A stretch of 36,960 nt of DNA from an uncultured Eubacterium sp. GTDB lineage: Bacteria > Bacillota > Clostridia > Lachnospirales > Lachnospiraceae. The notes beneath the pieces were generated by a model. That model was not told where the DNA came from. It did not search any database and was given only the letters and a program-made list of their open reading frames with translations. Position 1 is the stretch's first letter; every line of letters begins with the position of its first letter. A program made the translations under genes and the position numbers. The DNA lies in the NCBI GenBank assembly GCA_947178105.1, contig CAMWXD010000038.1, positions 1 through 36,960 of the forward strand. The letters are read 5' to 3'. Below are positions 1-9,300 of this stretch, piece after piece.

Positions 1-1814
1 GGGCGGCGGCGCACCAAAAGGGCGTGCGTGTGATTTATACGGCGCATGGGTTTCACTTTTACAAAGGCGCTCCTTTGAAAAACTGGCTGTTTTATTACCC
101 GGTGGAAAAGCTGCTGGCACGCTGGACGGATGTGCTGATTACGGTGAACCGGGAGGACTACTTGTTTGCAAAGCGGCGTCTGCGGGCGGGAAAGATTTAC
201 AGGATTCCGGGAGTTGGGATTGCGGTCAGAGAGTTTGCGTATAGCAAGCCGCAAATTCAGACGGTGCAGGAGACATTGGGGACAGGAACGAGACAGGAAT
301 TTTGTAAAAAATACGGCATTCCAGAAAACGCAAAGATACTTCTGTCTGTCGGGGAATTAAATAAAGGAAAAAACCACAGGGCGGTAATCACAGCTCTGGC
401 AGGGATGGCGCAGAAAAATGTGTATTACATTTTGTGCGGCAAGGGTGCGCTGCAAAAAAAACTGCAAGGCTGCGCATACAGGCTTGGAGTTGCAGAGCGC
501 ATCCGAATGCCGGGCTTCCAGGAGGATGTACGGCTGTTTTACCGAAATGCAGATATTTTTGTGTTTCCGTCTTACCGTGAGGGGATGCCAGTTGCGCTGA
601 TGGAAGCCATGGCATCCGGGCTTGCCTGCGCTGTTTCCGATATTCGCGGCAATAGAGAGTTGGTTACAGATCGCCGGCTCAGGTTTTTGCCGGGCGATCA
701 AAAAAGGCTGCAAATCATATTGGAAGCCTTGTTAACATGCGATGCATTTCGAAAAAAATGCGGGATGCACAATCAAATGCGGATGCAAAACTATGACAGG
801 GCAATCGTGCAGGAGAAGATGGATAAAATCTACCGTCTGATGGCAAGGGGCGTGCAGAAACAACCGGCCTCGCAAATTACCGGCGGGCAAAAACAGCCGA
901 TCCCGCAAATCGCTGGACAGCGGGAGCAGCCGATCCCCCAAGTGTCCGTCCTGATGGGGACTTATAATGAAAAAAGCAAAAAACAGGCTGCGCGAGCGAT
1001 CGACTCGATCCTGTCCCAGACGTTTACGGATTTTGAATTTTTGATCTGTGACGACGGGTCAGAAGAAAGTTTTTACCGATGGCTGCGTGCATATTGCAGA
1101 AAGGATGACAGGATCAGGCTGTTTCGAAATAAGAAAAATAAAGGGCTTGCTGCGGTGCTTAACCGCTGCCTGCGTTATGCCAAAGGCGCCTATATTGCCC
1201 GTATGGATGCAGACGACATCTCTATGGAAGGACGCCTGGAAAAGCAGGCAGCATTTTTAAGACAGCATCCGTCCTGTGCACTTGTCGGGTGCAGTGCGGG
1301 GATGTACGGCAGGCATGGGGTGTGGGGCATACGCAGTATGGAAGCATACCCGCAGAAAACATCTTTTTTGCAGACCTCGCCGTTTATCCACCCGTCTATC
1401 ATGATCCGCAGGGATGTATTAAAAGCGGCCGGAGGGTATAATGCGTCGCCAGCAGTATTGCGTGCCGAGGATTACGAGCTGTTTATGCGGCTGTATGCAA
1501 AAGGATACTATGGCTGCAATCTGCAAGAGGTATTGTTCCTGTACCGGGAAGAACCGCAGTCCTATACGAAACGCAGATACCGCTATCGGATCAATGAGTG
1601 CAGAGTGCGCTGGCACGGGTTTTGGGAGCTGGGTATTTTAAAAGGGAACGGGATATATGTGATAAAGCCGCTGCTTGTAGGGCTGCTCCCGGACAGGTTT
1701 ATGAGGAAAGTGCATAGGAAACGGTATGAGATAGGAAATGCAGAAAAGGAAAGCCGCAAATACAATATGGAAGAAATAGCAGAAAATGATTGGGATTGTG
1801 ATATTGAATTATGA
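1..1814 (+). CDS. Bifunctional glycosyltransferase GT4-GT2 fusion, 5'-truncated by the window edge
   Basis: The frame is open from the first bases, so the true start lies upstream. The first visible residues around YTAHGFHFYKGAP match the middle of the N-terminal half of EpsD/CapM-type GT4 enzymes, so roughly 90-100 residues are missing. The GT4 part runs to about residue 275 counted from a GTG at 24 and keeps the family's EGMPVALMEAMASG donor-binding segment. A repeat-containing Pro/Gln linker (about 277-307) joins it to a GT2 domain (about 306-520) with VSVLMGTYNE, the D-D-G motif and the DADD metal-binding motif. The protein should add two successive sugars to a lipid-linked glycan at the cytosolic membrane face. 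Its 3' end overlaps the next gene by 29 bp. GC content is higher than in the genes after it. The domain calls are firm; sugars and linkages cannot be read. Confidence 0.9.
   Translation, partial: AAAHQKGVRVIYTAHGFHFYKGAPLKNWLFYYPVEKLLARWTDVLITVNREDYLFAKRRLRAGKIYRIPGVGIAVREFAYSKPQIQTVQETLGTGTRQEFCKKYGIPENAKILLSVGELNKGKNHRAVITALAGMAQKNVYYILCGKGALQKKLQGCAYRLGVAERIRMPGFQEDVRLFYRNADIFVFPSYREGMPVALMEAMASGLACAVSDIRGNRELVTDRRLRFLPGDQKRLQIILEALLTCDAFRKKCGMHNQMRMQNYDRAIVQEKMDKIYRLMARGVQKQPASQITGGQKQPIPQIAGQREQPIPQVSVLMGTYNEKSKKQAARAIDSILSQTFTDFEFLICDDGSEESFYRWLRAYCRKDDRIRLFRNKKNKGLAAVLNRCLRYAKGAYIARMDADDISMEGRLEKQAAFLRQHPSCALVGCSAGMYGRHGVWGIRSMEAYPQKTSFLQTSPFIHPSIMIRRDVLKAAGGYNASPAVLRAEDYELFMRLYAKGYYGCNLQEVLFLYREEPQSYTKRRYRYRINECRVRWHGFWELGILKGNGIYVIKPLLVGLLPDRFMRKVHRKRYEIGNAEKESRKYNMEEIAENDWDCDIEL
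855..944 (+). repeat. 33-bp tandem repeat encoding the interdomain linker
   Basis: About 2.7 copies of a 33-bp unit (855-887, 888-920, 921-944) encode an 11-residue Q-rich, P-rich unit of the type KQPIPQIAGQR. It sits exactly between the GT4 and GT2 domains. The unit length is a multiple of three, so changes in copy number would alter linker length without shifting the frame. Confidence 0.8.
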
Positions 1815-3993
1815 AAACTGGCAGGAAACAAGACGGTGCGTAGAAAGCATCCAGGAAAATCCGCCGCAGGACGCGTACCAGATCATCCTGGTCGATAATG
1901 CGTCTGCGAAAATGCCGCCGTATTCTTTGCAGGATTTTATAGACAGGTATCAGATTTTATGGATCAGAAACAAACGAAACCTTGGTTATAATGCTGGGAA
2001 TAATGTAGGGATTGCTAAGGCGCTGGCGATGGGGTGCAGCCAGATTCTTTTGTCAAACAGCGACGTGCGTTTTTTTTCCGGCAGTATTCAGGAAATGCAG
2101 GATTATCTGAACAAGCATAGGGATACTGGAATCGTTGGGCCAAAAATATTAGATGATAAGGGAAGAGTGCAAAAAAGCTGTCTTTGCCGCAAAACCGGGA
2201 TGAAAGAAAAATATATGGTACGGACGCGGGCACATGTTATTTTTCGTAAAAGTTGGAGGACATATTTTGGATATGACAGGGATTATGAGGCATGTTTTGC
2301 AGTACATGCTGTCTTGGGCTGCTGTTTTATGATGTCACGGGCATGTGCGAAGGCAGTGACGCCGTTTGATGAGCACCCGTTTTTGTATGAAGAAGAACTG
2401 ATTCTTGGCATACAGATGCAAAAGTATGGATTTCGTACAGTGTATGATCCACGGGCTGTAATTTGCCATTTGCATGGAGCGAGTACGCAGTTTGTGAAGC
2501 CATTTGCATTTTCACACAATGTACGCAGTGAGATTTATTATTGCCGTGCCTATGCAAAGGCGAAGAAATGGCAGATTTATCCGTTGTATATGTATCGGGT
2601 GTTGCTTTATTTGCTTCGGTGTGTAAAGGACAGAGAATTTCGCAGGCAATGTAGATGGTTTCTTAAGATGACTAAAAAAGAGTTTCATGCAGTGTACACA
2701 GGTATGGAATATGCAAGAAAAACGCCTGATAAGTCTGATACACATACAATCCGCAGGGTTGTCAACGGGATTGTCAGTAGAATGGGCGCATGGGATGCAT
2801 GGCGTACGCTTCGTCGTGAGAAAGCAGATTGGTATAGAGAAGAGGTTTATAGCAGTACTTACCAATCGGATAAAAATTTTTGTGATATGACGACTCAGAT
2901 CAAGACGATTACATTTTACCTGCCGCAGTTTCATACTTTTCAGGAAAATGATACATGGTGGGGGACAGGATTTACGGAATGGGTGAACACAGAAAAATGT
3001 AAGCCAAGGTTTTCAGGGCATTATCAGCCGCGCAGGCCGCATAAAGATATTGGATTTTACGATCTTAGTATTCCGCAGGCAATTAAGGAGCAGGTGGATT
3101 TAGCAGTACGACATCAAATCTATGGATTCTGTTTTTACTATTATTGGTTTTCAGGCAAAACGTTGATGCAGCAGCCTTTGGAGTTGTTTTTGCAGCATCC
3201 AGAATGGAAGATTCATTTTTGCATGTGTTGGGCGAATGAAAATTTTACCCGCACATGGGATGGGGCAGACCAGGAGATTTTAATGAAACAGGAATATCAC
3301 AGATCCGACCCGCAAAAGCTGATCTGTTCTTTAAAGCGGTTTATGCAGGATCCGCGCTATATCCGCGTGGATCATAAGCCAGTACTGCTGGTCTATGATA
3401 TGGGAAAGATCCCACATGTGAAAGTGGTTGTGAAGCAGTGGAGGGAAACCGCGAGAAAACAGGGGATCGGAGAAATTCAGATATGGATGTGTAGGACACA
3501 TAACCAGACGGCGGCAACGTTAGGAATCCGCAGCCTGATTGACGCAGAAGTGGAAATACCGCCGCATAACATGTGGTGGAAACCGTTAAGAGATAAACAG
3601 CATAAGGTAGAGGATGCAAAGTTTTTTAGCTACCGAAAGCTTGTAATTGCTGCAATCGCAAGGCTACGTAAGGAAAAAGGGAGCAGCAAGCCTCTGTACC
3701 ATACGTGTATGCTGGGATGGGACAATGCTTGCAGAAGAAAAAAAGGCTGGACGGTCTATACGGAGTTTTCAATATCTTTTTTCCGAAAATGGGTGGAAGC
3801 TATTATAGAAGCATTGGACCGCACAGGCGGGGAACAAATTTTTTTTGTAAATGCGTGGAATGAATGGGGAGAAGGGACTTATTTGGAACCGGATGAAAAA
3901 TACGGATATACTGCGATCAATACGTTGTCTGAATGTATATGCAGAAACAGAAAAGTAGGAAAAGAAGAGGGAACATCATGCAGCGAAAACTAA
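1786..3993 (+). CDS. Bifunctional glycosyltransferase: GT2 domain fused to a WbsX-type (PF14307) domain
   Basis: This is a 735-residue protein. Residues 1 to about 250 form a rhamnosyltransferase-like GT2 (VILNYENWQET start, ILVDNAS, NLGYNAGNN, SNSDVRF). After a connector of about 120 residues, residues 370-715 form a WbsX domain, related to the GH99-like fold: TFYLPQFHTF, WWGTGFTEWVN, CWANENFTRTWDG and NAWNEWGEGTYLEPD. All the acidic residues conserved in that family are present. It probably adds sugars to a surface polysaccharide in the cytosol. The start overlaps the previous gene by 29 bp and the end overlaps the ABC permease gene by 16 bp, so translation is probably coupled. A second WbsX domain lies in the 6324-10679 protein. 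Confidence 0.9.
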   Translation: MIGIVILNYENWQETRRCVESIQENPPQDAYQIILVDNASAKMPPYSLQDFIDRYQILWIRNKRNLGYNAGNNVGIAKALAMGCSQILLSNSDVRFFSGSIQEMQDYLNKHRDTGIVGPKILDDKGRVQKSCLCRKTGMKEKYMVRTRAHVIFRKSWRTYFGYDRDYEACFAVHAVLGCCFMMSRACAKAVTPFDEHPFLYEEELILGIQMQKYGFRTVYDPRAVICHLHGASTQFVKPFAFSHNVRSEIYYCRAYAKAKKWQIYPLYMYRVLLYLLRCVKDREFRRQCRWFLKMTKKEFHAVYTGMEYARKTPDKSDTHTIRRVVNGIVSRMGAWDAWRTLRREKADWYREEVYSSTYQSDKNFCDMTTQIKTITFYLPQFHTFQENDTWWGTGFTEWVNTEKCKPRFSGHYQPRRPHKDIGFYDLSIPQAIKEQVDLAVRHQIYGFCFYYYWFSGKTLMQQPLELFLQHPEWKIHFCMCWANENFTRTWDGADQEILMKQEYHRSDPQKLICSLKRFMQDPRYIRVDHKPVLLVYDMGKIPHVKVVVKQWRETARKQGIGEIQIWMCRTHNQTAATLGIRSLIDAEVEIPPHNMWWKPLRDKQHKVEDAKFFSYRKLVIAAIARLRKEKGSSKPLYHTCMLGWDNACRRKKGWTVYTEFSISFFRKWVEAIIEALDRTGGEQIFFVNAWNEWGEGTYLEPDEKYGYTAINTLSECICRNRKVGKEEGTSCSEN

Positions 3994-4784
3994 TGTGGAA
4001 AAGATCTCTGCTGGAACTGATGCAAGTATTTAATAAATATCGTTTTTTACTCGCACAGTTGGTAGGAAAAGAGTTTAAAAATAAATACAGGCGCAGCTAT
4101 CTTGGGATTTTATGGAGTCTTTTGAACCCTCTGTTAATGATGATGATTGTATCCTCTGTGTTTTCCTTTATTTTTCGTTTTGATATTGAAAACTTTCAGG
4201 TATACCTGATTTTGGGACAAATATCCTTTAATTTTTTTTCGGAAGCGACGCAGATATCAGTGACAACGATTGTAGGTGCAGGGCAGCTTATCAAAAAGGT
4301 TTATGTGCCGAAGTATATTTTTCCGCTCAGTAAGGTACTTTTTTCTTTTCTAAATTTTGGTTTTTCGTTTCTTGCTGCGATTGCTGTTATGATTTGTTAT
4401 GGGGTCACTCCAGGCTTAAGTATTCTTTACCTGCCTCTATGGCTGGCATATTATTTTGTTTTTACGCTGGGAATTAGCCTGCTGTTGTCAGCTTGTATGG
4501 TATTTTTGCGGGATACGCAGCATTTGTACTCCCTGGTAATGGTTGCGTTTGGTTATTTGACGCCTGTATTTTATCCGGTGACTTCCTTAGCGCCATGGAT
4601 GCAGGAAATTATGAAATTTAACCCGTTGTATCAGTATATGACTTATTTGAGAAATATTTTGCTATATGGATATAGCCCAGATCTTTGGGATAATGTGGTA
4701 TGCCTTGCATATGCACTGGTATCAGCCGCAGTAGGAATGCATTATTTTTTTCGTAAACAAGATCAATTTATCTTGTATATATAG
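3978..4784 (+). CDS. Polysaccharide ABC exporter, permease subunit (Wzm/TagG type)
   Basis: This 268-residue integral membrane protein belongs to the ABC-2 family, with about six hydrophobic segments. The amphipathic N-terminus and the KNKYRRSYLGILWSLLNP segment are hallmarks of Wzm/TagG/RfbD permeases. It should pair with the ATPase encoded next to move a finished lipid-linked glycan across the membrane. The ATG at 3978 is chosen because a purine-rich AAGAAGAGGG stretch sits just upstream. An in-frame ATG at 3933 would add 15 highly charged residues deep inside the preceding gene and is less likely. Confidence 0.93.
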   Translation: MQRKLMWKRSLLELMQVFNKYRFLLAQLVGKEFKNKYRRSYLGILWSLLNPLLMMMIVSSVFSFIFRFDIENFQVYLILGQISFNFFSEATQISVTTIVGAGQLIKKVYVPKYIFPLSKVLFSFLNFGFSFLAAIAVMICYGVTPGLSILYLPLWLAYYFVFTLGISLLLSACMVFLRDTQHLYSLVMVAFGYLTPVFYPVTSLAPWMQEIMKFNPLYQYMTYLRNILLYGYSPDLWDNVVCLAYALVSAAVGMHYFFRKQDQFILYI

Positions 4785-4787
4785 CAT

Positions 4788-4792
4788 GGAGG
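4788..4792 (+). promoter_or_regulatory. Ribosome binding site deciding the ABC ATPase start
   Basis: GGAGG lies 5 nt before the ATG at 4798. It overlaps codons of an upstream in-frame ATG at 4786, which itself lacks a suitable Shine-Dalgarno sequence, so 4798 is the preferred start. Confidence 0.7.
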
Positions 4793-4797
4793 CAGTG

Positions 4798-6291
4798 ATG
4801 GAAAAGCGTACCGCAGTAAAAGTCAGCCATGTGTCTATGCACTTTAATATGGCATCGGAGAAAGTAGAAAGCTTAAAGGATTATGTCATTAAAATGATGA
4901 AGCGGCAATTATTTTTTAAAGATTTTGTTGCTGTGGAGGATGCAGATTTTGAGGTAAGAAAAGGAGAAGTATTTGGTATTATTGGCACAAATGGCAGTGG
5001 AAAATCTACTCTTTTAAAGATCATAGCAGGTATTTTGGCTCCTACGACAGGTAGTGTGGAAGTGGAGGGAAACGTTGCGCCGCTGATTGAATTAGGAGCC
5101 GGGTTTGACGGCGACCTTACAGCGCGGGAAAATATTTTTTTAAACGGTGCCCTGTTAGGCTACCAGAAGGAGTTTATTGAGGAAAAGTTTACGAGTATTG
5201 TTGATTTCGCAGAACTGTGGGACTTTTTAGATATGCCGATTAAGAATTATTCCTCTGGCATGGTAGCACGCATGGCGTTTGCGATTGCAACCGTCGTAAA
5301 GCCGGATGTGCTTTTGGTGGATGAAATATTGGCAGTCGGAGATTTTATGTTTCAGCAAAAATGTGAAAAAAGGATCCGAGAACTGATGGCGGAAGGAACG
5401 ACTGTCATTATCGTATCACATAGTATTGAGCAGATTGAAAGCCTGTGTGACCGAGTATTGTGGATTGAAAAAAGTAAGGTGCGCATGATCGGAAAAACCT
5501 ATGAGACATGCAATGCTTACCGCAATATCCAGGAAAGCAGGAGTGATGAAAATATAAAACGGCTTGTAACAGTATTGCAGGAAGAGTGCCACGCGTGTGG
5601 AAGCTACACAGAGTTTCGGATCGAAGAAGGAGCCGTATTGCTGCGGGAGGCGGTATGCAAAAAATGCGGATGTAGTGTACGTGCCAGTGATGCGGCATAT
5701 ATTTACCTGAAAAAAGGGCTGAGGTATGAAGAAGGAAAAGCAAGTTTAAAGATGCTGCAAGCGCAGTTTGAAAATAAATGGATTTTAAACTGCACGGGCT
5801 ATGGGGTTTTTAAAGAATATCTAGGACATCTGCCAGGATATACAGCTTTGCAGGGGAATGAAAAAGAAAGATGCAGGATGCTCTCACATCTGCCGTTTCA
5901 AAGGGAGACGTTTGACCTTATCTTAAATGAAGAGATCATGGCTTATTTTAAGGAACCGGAAAAAGTATTTTTAGAATGTTACCGTGTTTTAAAAAAAGGT
6001 GGAATCCTGCTGCTGACTGTACCGCTTCATGAGGGGAAAATTACACGGTTTCGAAATGACCCGAAAAAGACAGTTTATCGGGGCGAAGGGATGAAAGTTT
6101 TTGTGGACTGGGGAGATGATATCTGCCAATATTTGGAGCGTGTTGGTTTTTCAGCAGAGGTATATGCCTGTCACAAATTTTATGAGATGCAGGAGATTAC
6201 AGATCTGGACAAAGAGTTTGAACAGTCATTAAAGAAGCATCCGTATTATTTTTACAAATACAATTCAAATGTAGTACTGGCACGAAAATAA
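4798..6291 (+). CDS. Polysaccharide ABC exporter ATPase (Wzt/TagH type) with zinc-ribbon and methyltransferase-like C-terminal tail
   Basis: This is a 497-residue protein. The ATPase domain (1 to about 245) has Walker A GTNGSGKST (63-71), signature YSSGMVARMA (151-160), Walker B VLLVDE (171-176) and the switch His208, typical of Wzt/TagH. The tail differs from the usual Wzt jelly-roll. It has a CxxC...CxxC zinc-ribbon candidate (C264, C267, C287, C290), then a class I methyltransferase-like domain (about 320-495) with LPFQRETFDLILNEEIM and VLKKGGILLLTVP. The SAM-binding glycine loop is degenerate: ILNCTGYG stands where a consensus such as VLDVGCGTG is expected. The tail may recognise or modify the glycan end before export; this is inference. 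It directly follows the permease gene. Confidence 0.9.
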   Translation: MEKRTAVKVSHVSMHFNMASEKVESLKDYVIKMMKRQLFFKDFVAVEDADFEVRKGEVFGIIGTNGSGKSTLLKIIAGILAPTTGSVEVEGNVAPLIELGAGFDGDLTARENIFLNGALLGYQKEFIEEKFTSIVDFAELWDFLDMPIKNYSSGMVARMAFAIATVVKPDVLLVDEILAVGDFMFQQKCEKRIRELMAEGTTVIIVSHSIEQIESLCDRVLWIEKSKVRMIGKTYETCNAYRNIQESRSDENIKRLVTVLQEECHACGSYTEFRIEEGAVLLREAVCKKCGCSVRASDAAYIYLKKGLRYEEGKASLKMLQAQFENKWILNCTGYGVFKEYLGHLPGYTALQGNEKERCRMLSHLPFQRETFDLILNEEIMAYFKEPEKVFLECYRVLKKGGILLLTVPLHEGKITRFRNDPKKTVYRGEGMKVFVDWGDDICQYLERVGFSAEVYACHKFYEMQEITDLDKEFEQSLKKHPYYFYKYNSNVVLARK

Positions 6292-6323
6292 CAGGAATAG
6301 ACAAGGTACAGTAAGGAGTAACG

Positions 6324-9300
6324 ATGAATGATCAGAAACTGCAATGGACTGGTGAACGGTTTTTACCGTGGTTTAGTAATATACAGCCAGATATAGCACT
6401 GGAGCATATGAGCAGATATTTTGCAGCTCGGAAATTTTGTAAAGATAAAACCGTGTTAGATGTTGCTTGCGGAGAAGGGTACGGAAGTGAGATTCTTTCA
6501 GAAACGGCAGCAGAAGTCCTTGGAGTAGACATATCCAAAGAGGCTGTAAAAAACGCCAGAGCTTCCTATGAGTCTGGCAATTTGAGATTTGCAGTACAGG
6601 ATGCGCTTTGCCTGGAGAAACTGAATCAGGTTTTCGACCTTGTTACCGCATTTGAGATGATTGAACATATTCAAGAGCAGGAAGCATTTTTAAGGCAGGT
6701 TCGTAAAGTCTTAAAAAAGGGTGGTATTTTTATGGTATCTACCCCTGATAAATATGTACATGAACATGAATGGCATACCCAAAATGAATTTCATGTCAGA
6801 GAATTATATTTTTATGAATTTAAAGAGCTGCTTGAGAAGTATTTTCCGTATTGCTATTTTTATGGACAGAGAGTGTATCGTGCCTCAGAAATATGGCAGC
6901 TTGAAGGTATGAGCCAAAATACATTGAATCAGGATGATATTGCTCTGAGTGAATGTAATGTTCGACAAGAAAAGCAAAACAGGAGTCCTGGATATTATCT
7001 TTGTATTTGTTCGGATCAGCCTGTGGATGGCTTGAAGAGTGAATACTTTCTGACAGATGTATCTGACCAGTTAAAAAAACATTTAGAAGAGGAAAACCAT
7101 ATTTTAAAAGATCCGACATACCATTACCAGAATCATTATGCTTTATATTATGACTATGGCAATGGATTTTCAGAACAGGAAAAAGAAACTTGTCCGTTTA
7201 CCTATACAGAATATTTGGAAAGGTTTCATGTTAAGGTCAACGTGAAAAACGGGCTAAAAAAGATTCGGCTGGACCCGGTCGATCAAAGATATTGTATCAT
7301 TAAAAATCTGGAAGTAAAAGGGTTTCCAAAAGAGCAGGTACTGTCTGATCAATCCCGCAGTTTTGGTGAATTTATCGTGTTTGAAGATACGAAAGATCCC
7401 TGGTTTATCTTCGATTTGAAAGAGACGGAAGTAAAAGAGATCGTTATTTCATATGATATATTAATTTATGAAAGTACGCAATTATTAGATTGGTTTATTC
7501 AAAATTATGACAACTATCAAAACCAAATCAAAGAATCAGAAATTCTGAAAGAAAAAAACAGTGAATTGCAGGAGAAATGCAGCAAATACCAGCAGGAAGT
7601 GTCCAGATTAAAAGAGCATATGCAGCAGCAGGAACACCAGTATGCTAAGGTGCGGCAGCAAAATCAGGATATACAGGAAAAATCAGAGCGTATGCAGCAG
7701 GAAATATCTGGATTGCTGCGCGATATCACGCAAATTTATGAGTCAACGAGCTGGAAATTTAGTACACCTATAAGAATTGCAGGCAGGCTGGCACATCGAA
7801 TGTGTCGTTTTAAAATGCTGCATCAATGTCTGACAGCAGTAAAGATATTAAAAAACGGAGGGCCATCCTTACTATTTCATGAGATTAGGAACTATAAGAC
7901 TTATAAAAGTGTGCCGCAGGCAGATGAAGTTATGGATATCTTTGCAGATATCCAGTATCAGGAAGATATGGATTTTTCGGATGACAGGACGGATATAAAG
8001 GCGGTGGCATTTTATCTGCCTCAATATCATACATTCCCGGAAAATGATGCATGGTGGGGAGAGGGATTCACGGAATGGGTGAATGTAAAAAATGGAGATG
8101 CAAGATTTTATGGGCATTATCAGCCAAGAGTCCCTCACAAAGATATTGGATATTATGACTTATCCGATATCCGCGTACTGGAAAAGCAGGCTCAGCTCGC
8201 GAAAAGGCATGGAATTTATGGATTTTGTTTTTATTATTATTGGTTTTCTGGAAAACGGCTGATGGAAACGCCAGTTGACTTACTGCTTAAGAATCCGCAG
8301 ATTGACCTGCATTTTTGCCTTTGCTGGGCAAATGAAAATTGGACAAGGGCATGGGACGGCAAAAATCGGGATATTCTGATTGCACAAAATTACAGCGTGC
8401 AGGATGATCATAATTTTATTCCCGATATGCGAAAGTATCTGGATGATCCGAGATATATCCGCATAAACGGAAAACCAGTCATTCTTGTATATAATCCAGG
8501 GCAGATTCCTGACTGCCAAAAAAGCTTTGATACTTGGCGCAGAATAGCAAGAGAAAGTGGGATCGGAGAGCTGCTGATCTGGACATGCAGGACAGCAAAC
8601 CATACGGCGAAAAGCCTGCATATGGAACATTGTATCGATGCAGAGGTTGAGTTTCCGCCGCATAATATGTGGTGGGAAACAGCAGCGGTCAGAAATGTAG
8701 ATCTTGGAGGAAAAAGTGCTTATTTATACAGTTATGAAAAGGTAGCAGCTAAGGCATCACAGCAGTTGGAAACAGCGGTACATACACAAGAACATGTTTA
8801 TCCGGCAATTATGCTTGCCTGGGATAATGCGGCAAGGCGTAAAGACGGCTGGTTTACCTATTGTGGATTTTCCTTGAAAAATCTGTATCAATGGACACTT
8901 ACAGCAGCAGAATATGCCAGGCAAAAATTCAGCAGTGAAGAACGCTTTCTTTTTATTAATGCATGGAATGAATGGGGAGAGGGAACGTATCTCGAACCAG
9001 ATGAAGCATATGGATATGCCTGTATTAATACCGTATCCCAGGCATTGATGGGAAAACCGTTGTATCATGACCTGAAAATCATCGGCAACAAAGACGCAGA
9101 GCTGGAACCAGAACAGTTCCAGTCAGGATGCAAGACAAGGATTGCAGTTCAGATCCATATGTTCTATACAGATATTCTGGAAGAGACGATTGCTTGTATC
9201 AATCAGATACCATATGATTTTGACTGCTTTATTTCTACAGATACAAAGCAAAAGAAAGAACGGATAGAAAAGGCTATGAAAGAACAGTGCCGCTGTAAAC

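Noticed and set aside
4786..4797. Upstream ATG (4786) as start of the ABC ATPase
   Set aside because: GGAGG (4788-4792) overlaps it and is correctly spaced only for the ATG at 4798.
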